From the NCBI RefSeq assembly GCF_000585395.1, contig NZ_KK073875.1, positions 2,480,017-2,544,016 of the forward strand: a DNA stretch of 64,000 nucleotides. The letters are read 5' to 3'. The translations under genes were made by a program, and so were the position numbers. Below, in pieces: positions 57,836 to 64,000 of this stretch (its first letter is position 1; each line of letters begins with the position of its first letter). Below the pieces are notes generated by a model. It made no database searches. It was not told where the DNA came from and saw only the letters and a program-made list of their open reading frames with translations. Origin of the DNA: Saccharibacillus sacchari DSM 19268. GTDB taxonomy: Bacteria > Bacillota > Bacilli > Paenibacillales > Paenibacillaceae.

Positions 57836-57863
57836 TTGATAACTTGAGAGGTTGATATATACT
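57836..57863 (+). promoter_or_regulatory. Promoter candidate for the ATPase-TOPRIM gene
   Basis: TTGATA (57836-57841) and TATACT (57858-57863) with 16 nt between, just outside the right end of the IS remnant. Confidence 0.5.
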
Positions 57864-57899
57864 CTAGACATTACAATATTAAATGGATGGAGTGTAGAA

Positions 57900-59915
57900 A
57901 TGTTACTCGGCGCATTGATCAAAGGTTATAAGTCCTACGAAAAGTCAATTTTTGTCCCAATAAGTAAGTCCGAAAACGAAAAATATTCAGTCTACATAGG
58001 TAACAATGGAGTAGGGAAAAGTGCAATATTAGAGGCACTCGATACATTTTTCAATGGAAGACAATGGAATTTAACTAGAGGTGCTACAAAAGATGAAGTT
58101 TATATTGCACCAGTTTTTTTGATTGAGAAGGATAAGTTTAGAGAGAGATTGTCAAACAGCAATTATTATGAACCTAATGAATTAGATAAAAACCGACAAG
58201 TAATACTTCCATTCATAGAACATATAAGTAATTATTTTTGGAATGTAGAACAGAATTTTAATTCTCTTGTACATAAGTGGCCACATATATTGAGCTTTTT
58301 TGATTTAAGGGAGAGTCTTAGAAATAAGTACGCCCAAGATAGATACCTATTGCTGATATTAGGAATACAATATACTAATAAAAATGTTTATTTTAGTGCC
58401 TTTAATGAGGACATCAACGGATACCTAGCACAAAAATATCCTAGTAGCGTTCCTAAGGAACTTCTAAATATATCGGAAAGCTCTAGAGAGGTAGTTTCTG
58501 ATTATTACTCATATGTATATCTGCCTGTTGAGCAAAGTGTTGAAGAAATATTAAAAGTAGAAGCTAAACAGATGCAGACATTGATGAACAAAGATGTTCT
58601 TGAGGAAATTGGTTCGGCTTTAACTAGTCGATTTGAAATAAACAGCAAAGAGAGAAGTTTTATAACCTTTTTAAATGATCACTTAAATGAGTTTATGAAG
58701 GGGATAAACGAATCTATCCATCAAATAGATAATAAATATAATTATGGAGCAGACCTTTTTATTAAAAAGAATTTGACCGTTTCAGATATTAGAGAAAAAA
58801 TTTTAGAAGCCTATTTCATGAAGAAATCTTTAAAATATGACAGAAAGGAAATTAGTCAGCTAAGTTCAGGAGAGCAAAGAAGAGCACTAATAGACATAGC
58901 TTATGCATTCCTATCGAATGACGGTGTTAGAGATCGAAATATTATTCTGGCAATTGACGAGCCAGAGGTGTCTTTAAGTATATCTAATTGCTACTCGCAA
59001 TTTGCGAGATTAGAAGAGTTGGCAAATAAGTATAACAATCAAATCCTAATAACGACACATTGGTACGGTTCATTACCCACAATAAACAAAGGATACTTAC
59101 ATCACATTCAAGAAGAGCAACAGCAGGTTGAAATTCGGCAGTTTAATTTCTTTAATTACCTCGAGGAAAGAAAAAAATTTCCTGACGATGTAGATTTAAA
59201 GAGTATGTTTGACCTTGCTTCAAGTATATTAAGTTATATAAAAGTGAATACATCATATTGGATTATCTGCGAAGGAAGCGACGATAAAATCTACCTAGAG
59301 ACAATTTTAGGGAATGAAAATCCCTATAAAATTTTACCTGTTGGTGGTATAGGAAATGTTGTAAAACTCTTCAACCTACTTTCTAGCCCAATTTCTAGCG
59401 ATAAAAAAGATTTCACTGGATTAAAGCAAAACGGAAGTAAAATACTATGCCTCATAGATACAGACGATCTAAAGTTAAATTTTATGCCTTCAGATAAGGA
59501 TAGTGCAATACAATTGCGTAGACTACAGGTATTAAGTGACCAGTCGAGGATAGATGTGGTCGATCCCGCACGTCCTGGTGATTACAATAAAACTGTTATG
59601 GAAGACTGCCTAGACCCGGCTTGTTATTACTTAGCAATCAAAAAAGTGATAACTGAAAAGGGAACTCAAGATTTAGTAGATTTGTTTGAGGATTTTGACT
59701 TCAATAATGAAATGGTAGTTTCTAATTTGAGATCATATAACTCTATAATTATACCCAAAAAGATTGAAGTTTTTAACCGTAAAAAAGAAATAGAAGACTT
59801 TTTAAAACAACACGATATTAAGTTTTTGGTTTCTAAAGCTTATTCTGAAATATGCGTACCTAGTCCTCGAGTCTCGCATAAATTGGAAGAAGTTTTAACT
59901 GATTTTTTTAAATAG
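57900..59915 (+). CDS. ABC-type ATPase with C-terminal TOPRIM domain (OLD/PARIS-like defence protein)
   Basis: A 671-residue protein. Walker A GNNGVGKS (residues 34-41), ABC signature LSSGEQRRALID (about 321), Walker B ILAIDEPEVSLS (Asp353), and H-loop TTHW. A TOPRIM-like module follows: the glutamate in WIICEGSDDKIYLE (Glu458) and the acidic cluster IDTDD (520-523). This ATPase plus TOPRIM order is that of OLD-family nucleases and of fused PARIS AriA-AriB proteins, both anti-phage systems. I cannot decide between them. The start at 57900 has GGAG upstream; longer in-frame starts overlap the promoter. AT-rich codon use. Confidence 0.75.
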   Translation: MLLGALIKGYKSYEKSIFVPISKSENEKYSVYIGNNGVGKSAILEALDTFFNGRQWNLTRGATKDEVYIAPVFLIEKDKFRERLSNSNYYEPNELDKNRQVILPFIEHISNYFWNVEQNFNSLVHKWPHILSFFDLRESLRNKYAQDRYLLLILGIQYTNKNVYFSAFNEDINGYLAQKYPSSVPKELLNISESSREVVSDYYSYVYLPVEQSVEEILKVEAKQMQTLMNKDVLEEIGSALTSRFEINSKERSFITFLNDHLNEFMKGINESIHQIDNKYNYGADLFIKKNLTVSDIREKILEAYFMKKSLKYDRKEISQLSSGEQRRALIDIAYAFLSNDGVRDRNIILAIDEPEVSLSISNCYSQFARLEELANKYNNQILITTHWYGSLPTINKGYLHHIQEEQQQVEIRQFNFFNYLEERKKFPDDVDLKSMFDLASSILSYIKVNTSYWIICEGSDDKIYLETILGNENPYKILPVGGIGNVVKLFNLLSSPISSDKKDFTGLKQNGSKILCLIDTDDLKLNFMPSDKDSAIQLRRLQVLSDQSRIDVVDPARPGDYNKTVMEDCLDPACYYLAIKKVITEKGTQDLVDLFEDFDFNNEMVVSNLRSYNSIIIPKKIEVFNRKKEIEDFLKQHDIKFLVSKAYSEICVPSPRVSHKLEEVLTDFFK

Positions 59916-59921
59916 TAAGAT

Positions 59922-59957
59922 AACGCGGACCACGAATCAACGCGGTCCTTTTAACGT
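59922..59957 (+). terminator. Weak terminator candidate
   Basis: GCGGACC and GGTCC-type arms around an eleven-base loop, followed by TTTTAA, just after the ATPase-TOPRIM stop. Confidence 0.4.
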
Positions 59958-60098
59958 ATGGAGACATAAAGATGTTTGTTTGTCATTAAGTTAATATACT
60001 AAACCGTATAAGAAGTAGGGTGAAGTTTATGTTACAATTGTCTTTAAATAGTATGCGCTTTTACGGTTGCTTTTACATTTTTGATTGGAGGAGATATT

Positions 60099-60716
60099 GT
60101 GGACCTCAAAAATATAAAAAGTATCGAGGATGTAATGAGCTTATTGGATCAAATGGGAATTCAAGAAATTTTTCAATATCGTTTGCATCTCGATACAGAA
60201 ACAGATCGAGGATGTGCTCTAATGACAGCAGCCTTTTTAGAAGAACAACTCAAAGGGCTTCTAGAAAAAACTTTAGTGCATGACTCTGAGGTGTTTAAAG
60301 ATTTATTTTCTGGTACAGGTGGCTTGGCAACCTTCTCTTCAAAAATAAATTTATGTTATTTAATGGGCTTGATTGCTCCTAGTGTCCAAAGAGATTTGCA
60401 TCTTATTCGAAAAATTAGAAATGAATTTGCACATTCAATGCAAATAATAGATTTTAACCATTCTTCTATAGCTTCACGATGCAGAGAACTCCAACATAAT
60501 GTTTTTCAGGACGAACTTGCTCCTAGAAAAGCATTTAACCGTGTTGCTTTTGGTATAGCAGGATTACTAAATGGGGCAAAGACTATGGCTGAAAAATTAG
60601 AGATGCATAAAGATATTAACTTCGGCTCTGAAGAATTTCAAAAAGGGCTAAAACCTGTAGCAGAAATAATGAAATTCTATAGTGATTTTAAGCAACAGCA
60701 AGAAAGTGAACAGTAG
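60099..60716 (+). CDS. MltR-family (HEPN-like) protein
   Basis: A 205-residue helical protein resembling the MltR (mannitol operon repressor) family: TETDRGCALMTAAFLEEQLKGLL and FSSKINLCYLMGLI, with the conserved IRKIRNEFAHS (Arg107, His112), the R-x4-H pattern of HEPN domains. No mannitol genes are nearby; such proteins also occur as stand-alone genes in defence islands. The start is GTG at 60099 behind GGAGG. It lies 183 nt after the ATPase-TOPRIM gene in the same direction. Confidence 0.65.
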   Translation: MDLKNIKSIEDVMSLLDQMGIQEIFQYRLHLDTETDRGCALMTAAFLEEQLKGLLEKTLVHDSEVFKDLFSGTGGLATFSSKINLCYLMGLIAPSVQRDLHLIRKIRNEFAHSMQIIDFNHSSIASRCRELQHNVFQDELAPRKAFNRVAFGIAGLLNGAKTMAEKLEMHKDINFGSEEFQKGLKPVAEIMKFYSDFKQQQESEQ

Positions 60717-60730
60717 ATTCAACTTTTATT

Positions 60731-61880
60731 TTAAAGCTTGATTGAAAAATGATGCTTTTTAAGTGATGAAATTTTATCAGACAAAAAGAAAGTCCCCTCT
60801 GCTGTTTTAACAGCAGAGGGGATCTCATTTAAAAAGTAGATTTGAGTTTTCTCATTGAACTTTAGCTCGATATGCTCTACCTTTTTCTTCTCATCCAACG
60901 TAATCCTTTTTACGATCAAGTGCAGTAACGTCTTCCGCTGCGGAAAAGGCGACAGTCTCAACAACTCCTCGAACCTTTCCATCAAGGAACGCACAAATTC
61001 GTAAGGAACCGGCTCTGACTGATCGTCTCGAACCGCCGCCTCCAGCTTCGATCTTCGCCTCAACTCCACATCCAGCTCCTCGTTCAGTTCTCTAAGCCGT
61101 TCACTGAAAAGCGCCCGATCAATCTCATCCATTTCGTACAGCTCAAGGTATTTTCGTTTCTTCTCCTCCAGCTTCTCAATGCGAGACTTTACAGCTATGA
61201 GTTCAGCCAGCGCCGGTTTGGACTGCTGAGTCCTTTGTTCGTTTACCCTCTGAACGATCGCCTTCAAAATCGAAGGGTTCTCGACGACGCTGCGAATCCG
61301 ATCCGTAACCGCCTGCTCTGCTTCCAGCTTGCGAACGCTGTTGGCGTGACAAACAGAACTACCCTGACTACGGAAACGGCTGCACGAGTAATACATACGA
61401 GTGACTTTGGTTCCGTCCTTCATCTTGTTGACCGTCCGGCTGGCGGTCATTGCCGCCCCGCATTCGGGGCAGCGGATGAGTCCGGTTAGCAGGTATTCGC
61501 CTTCGAAATGCTTCTAGGGCTTCTTCGATTTCTTACGCTGAAGAAATTTTACTTTCTCCTACAGTTCTTCGGAAATGATCGCCGGATGTAGCCCGTCCAC
61601 GATGATCTCGTTATCGCTCTGTCCCCTTCGCCATTTCTCGAACCAGTTCTCGTAGCGATTGTAACGGAGCTTTCCGACGAACATAGAATTAGTGACGATG
61701 TCCTCAATGGCCGTCGTGGAAAAAGGCTTTTTTCGCTTCGTTCGATGCCCTTCCTGATTCAGCTCGTTGGAGATCGACTTGAGTCCCCGACCTCCGGCGT
61801 ACGAGATTTGCTTCTTCCTCGACAATAACGACTTTCGTGTCGCGACTGTACGGGGTACCGTGTTCGTCGACGAATAATTG
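60731..61880 (-). pseudogene. Large serine recombinase, truncated and interrupted
   Basis: The minus strand carries the C-terminal parts of a large serine recombinase: HGTPYSRDTKVVIVEEEANLVR, then, after a frameshift near 61800, YAGGRGLKSISNELNQEGHR and the recombinase domain, then a zinc ribbon (IRCPECGAAMTA ... YYSCSRF ... CHA) and a coiled coil (AELIAVKSRIEKLEEKKRKY). Two in-frame TAG codons interrupt it (at 61559-61561 and about 61496). The N-terminal resolvase domain with the catalytic serine is absent. It is therefore inactive. Confidence 0.85.
60775..60821 (-). terminator. Strong terminator overlapping the recombinase 3' end
   Basis: CCCCTCTGCTGTT and AACAGCAGAGGGG (60794-60821) form a 13-bp stem. 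On the minus strand it is followed by ACTTTCTTTTTGTC. The hairpin lies within the last ~30 codons of the recombinase reading frame. On the plus strand there is no T run. Confidence 0.6.
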
Positions 61881-62137
61881 ACTGAATTTTCTGGAAAGTG
61901 TACAATAAAGGTAATTTCAAATGCGCATTATGCAATAGCATGCACCAGAACATCGCGAACTTCGAAAACGCGAAAATGTGTTCTGTAAGTTTGTTTCGTA
62001 CAGACTTTGATGGCCGGTTACTCAACCACAAGGAAGAGGCATGGTCTATTTAGACCATGCCTCTTTTATTGTTTCAAGAGCTAGACAAGCCGTTGTGATT
62101 TGTGGTTTGAAAAATCCAAATTGCAGGAGGAAAGAGA
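61881..62137. other. Gap between recombinase remnant and the GTPase cluster
   Basis: About 255 nt with no gene that I can support. It contains the terminator at 62034-62070. Where the recombinase similarity ends (about 61880) the upstream catalytic domain should follow but unrelated sequence takes its place, so this is a deletion or insertion junction. Confidence 0.5.
62034..62070 (+). terminator. Terminator in the island
   Basis: GAGGCATGGTCTA (62036-62048) and TAGACCATGCCTC (62051-62063) pair perfectly, followed by TTTTATTG. Confidence 0.85.
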
Positions 62138-62350
62138 TTGGATAGTTCAAAATCCGCAAAATTGAAGAATACGGGGCAGAGGGAATTTCAACTCACGAAT
62201 ATCGCTTCGACGACCACAGTATCATGCCCCTCTGAATCTGGTGAGTTATATCTTTTATCGTTGATTCTCCCTAAGACCAGTAATAACCTGCTGGCCTGTA
62301 ACGTGAAGTTGAAAAGCCCTGCCTTGATTGAAGAGAAGTGTTTTACATGA
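62138..62350 (+). pseudogene. Truncated paralogue of the downstream GTPase N-terminus
   Basis: A 70-codon frame starting at TTG behind AGGAGG. Residues 23-56 align without gaps to residues 23-56 of the GTPase at 62726 with 22 of 34 identical (for example YLL, LP-TSN, LLA-NV). The P-loop is destroyed: GPSGSGKS has become CPSESGEL, losing the essential lysine and serine. It stops after 70 residues. Its TGA overlaps the next ATG, and the ribosome site is intact, so it may still be translated as a small protein. Relic or functional leftover cannot be decided. Confidence 0.7.
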
Positions 62351-62535
62351 GCAAGTGGATTTTTAAGATATTACTCTTGATCTTAGTGCTTGGGTTGCTA
62401 CTTTTAGCTGGGCATCATGAGGTTATTACCATGAAGATTTTTATAACTAAAGTGCAACTATGGGCGGCTTTGGAATGGTTCCTAAGCATTTTAGCTTCAG
62501 GTCTCCTATGTTATTACATGGGTACAAGGAAATAG
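62347..62535 (+). CDS. Small two-helix membrane protein
   Basis: A 62-residue protein starting at ATG within an ATGA overlap with the preceding frame (an in-frame GTG at 62338 is an alternative start). Two hydrophobic helices (FKILLLILVLGLLLLAG and ALEWFLSILASGLLCYYMG) are joined by a short charged loop, with a basic end (TRK). I do not recognise a family. It lies between the truncated and the full GTPase. Confidence 0.5.
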   Translation: MSKWIFKILLLILVLGLLLLAGHHEVITMKIFITKVQLWAALEWFLSILASGLLCYYMGTRK

Positions 62536-62725
62536 GGTCCTAAAGCAAAAGGGTGAAGGATTTCCTTTCCACGTTTTAAGGATTCTATTAAAAATCCTTA
62601 GTAGAACAAGAGTAAGTAAATACTAGTTTACGCAACTTGTAACTCTCCCGACTAAAAGGAGGTATTGTTCACCACAGGCGAATTGAAACAGATTGAAAAC
62701 GTTTCGTAAGGAGGAATTTCAGTAA

Positions 62726-64000
62726 ATGGATAACATTACATCCAAGGACAAGATGAAACAGAGACGTTCTCGGTTTCGTATGCAAGAAAATGCTCCAACA
62801 ATCACAGTATCAGGCCCTTCGGGGTCTGGTAAGTCGTATCTGTTAACGGTGCTTCTCCCTGAGACCAGCAATAAACTTTTGGCCTGGAACGTAGGCATGA
62901 AGCAAACTACATTGATTAATACAAAATTGATGCTCGATAGTACAATGAACCAAGATGAAGCGGTCATTCGCGTTAAAATGAGGCCTTTCGACATCATGTT
63001 AATCAAACCAATTATGCATAAGATGATACTTGATGTCATATTTGAGAACAGGGATGAGTTAGATGGGCTGGAATTAGACGAGGATATAGTGTACAAGGTG
63101 CTGAATCCTCGGAATCGAGCCTATCACTTTGCTGAATTCGTCCAAAAACATAGCGATAAACAAGGGTGTCCAGATCAAAAGCTGCTCCTACAATTGCTAC
63201 AGCGTTTCTTTGAGGGCTTGATTCCAGAAATACAAGAAGCAGTTAAGGAAAAAGAGAAGGGCACCAAAACCGTCTATCCTAAGCCTAAAAAGAAGGAAAT
63301 TTACGAAATGGTCATTCAAGAGCGCTTGGGCGATAGTGAAGTTCAAGGTCTGGAGAGTGAAGTCTATACTTGGTTCATGCAACTCTATAGTTTTATTAAA
63401 GGGGAGATACTAAAAACGTGCGAATTTCTTGATTCAGAGCAGGTGTACGCGGTTGTTGAGGACCGGGTGGAAAGCGATTCGATCAAGAATCTTATTCAAG
63501 ACACCTACAATGTGGATAGCCCTTACTCGCTTATTATTGAAGAGTTGTCTTACTGCGTGCAACCATCTATACCCTTTGCAATGGCTTTTAAGGAAGCCTA
63601 TCGTGAGGATGCAAAGCTTGGGAAGGTGCTTAGACTCAATATTCTTGATACACCCGGTTTAACCCAAACGGGAGAGACGAAGGAAGACATGCAGGAAGTT
63701 CTGCAACAGGTAATGGGGCATCAATCTGACGCATACCTATTCCTTTGCAGTACGGATGAACGACCGACGGTATATGAAAACATGAAGGAACTTCTCATTA
63801 AGAGAAGGGAGAAATTTCAGGAAATACCGATTAAACTTCTTCGGACCAAGGTGGATTTGAACCTGTATGAACTGATGAAGAAGGATCACCTTATGGAGGT
63901 AGGCCGTCCTGAGTTTACGGATACTGAGGCATTCTTTTATGCTGAAAAAGCTTACGAAAAATTCACACAAGCTATCGATGCAGAGAACGTTGAATTGAGC
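62726..64000 (+). CDS. P-loop GTPase-like protein with a large insertion (3' end outside the window)
   Basis: An open frame of 425 codons that runs off the right edge without a stop. P-loop GPSGSGKS (residues 30-37), a G2-like threonine pair in KQTTLIN (61-62), G3 as DTPGLTQTG (308-311) and G4 as TKVD (374-377). Between G2 and G3 there are ~245 residues, mostly helical, where normal GTPases have about 20-40. This suggests a dynamin-like or conflict-system GTPase with an inserted domain, but I do not recognise the family. AAGGAGG lies 12 bases before the ATG. A truncated paralogue precedes it. Confidence 0.7.
   Translation, partial: MDNITSKDKMKQRRSRFRMQENAPTITVSGPSGSGKSYLLTVLLPETSNKLLAWNVGMKQTTLINTKLMLDSTMNQDEAVIRVKMRPFDIMLIKPIMHKMILDVIFENRDELDGLELDEDIVYKVLNPRNRAYHFAEFVQKHSDKQGCPDQKLLLQLLQRFFEGLIPEIQEAVKEKEKGTKTVYPKPKKKEIYEMVIQERLGDSEVQGLESEVYTWFMQLYSFIKGEILKTCEFLDSEQVYAVVEDRVESDSIKNLIQDTYNVDSPYSLIIEELSYCVQPSIPFAMAFKEAYREDAKLGKVLRLNILDTPGLTQTGETKEDMQEVLQQVMGHQSDAYLFLCSTDERPTVYENMKELLIKRREKFQEIPIKLLRTKVDLNLYELMKKDHLMEVGRPEFTDTEAFFYAEKAYEKFTQAIDAENVELS

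Noticed and set aside
62684-62710. A catabolite (cre) box-like sequence TTGAAAACGTTTCG before the GTPase gene
   Set aside because: It mismatches the cre consensus at several of the outer positions and there is no carbon-metabolism context.
56132-64000. A direct repeat of the rlmH 3' end marking the far edge of the island
   Set aside because: I searched by eye for TATCACAAATAG-like sequence to the window end and found none; the edge must lie outside, if it exists.

Overview
The window is the chromosomal origin region of a moderately GC-rich Gram-positive bacterium, most likely a member of the Paenibacillaceae (Paenibacillus or Saccharibacillus type). Supporting signs are the gyrA-gyrB-remB-recF-yaaA-dnaN-dnaA / rpmH-rnpA-yidC-jag-mnmE-mnmG-rsmG-noc-parA-parB gene order, the first 76 nt of a 16S rRNA gene whose sequence is typical of that family, a complete WalRKHIJ locus, and Firmicute-type parS sites. 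Genus is an inference.

Region by region: 1-510 holds the start of a minus-strand 16S rRNA gene with tandem promoters. 514-11505 is the minus-strand replication arm (HD-GYP protein, gyrA, gyrB, remB, recF, yaaA, dnaN, dnaA). The origin is bipartite: DnaA boxes upstream of dnaA (about 11717-12090), plus an unwinding region with DnaA-trio-like triplets between dnaA and dnaN (about 10006-10138). From 12640 nearly everything is on the plus strand: ribosomal protein L34, RNase P protein, membrane insertase, tRNA-modification genes, nucleoid occlusion and chromosome segregation genes, a small-protein/mechanosensitive-channel cluster, tRNA-Ser, rpsF-ssb-rpsR, a five-gene oligopeptide ABC transporter, a D,D-carboxypeptidase-like protein that lacks its catalytic motif, gdpP-rplI-dnaB, purA, an M23 endopeptidase, walRKHIJ-htrA, greA and rlmH. 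Transcription is almost wholly co-directional with replication.

Two unusual sequence families lie between these housekeeping genes. One is a dispersed palindromic element of about 110-200 nt, found six times (8630, 16922, 41190, 42054, 45889, 53186). Its inner and outer stems differ in sequence between copies but keep pairing, while the segments joining them are conserved. The other is a pair of abutting 106-nt hairpin units just before rlmH, again with different stem sequences around a conserved core. I recognise neither family.

Immediately after rlmH (from 56132) the composition becomes AT-rich and the content turns accessory: a HEPN-like protein, a wrecked ISL3-type transposase, an ABC-ATPase/TOPRIM protein of the OLD/PARIS type, an MltR-family protein with an RNxxAH motif, a broken large serine recombinase, and a gene running off the window edge for an unusual P-loop GTPase. 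That GTPase is preceded by a truncated paralogue of its own N-terminus with a destroyed P-loop. The 3' end of rlmH is the integration site of staphylococcal SCC elements, so this looks like a defence-type island at a comparable site. That reading is inference; the far junction is outside the window.
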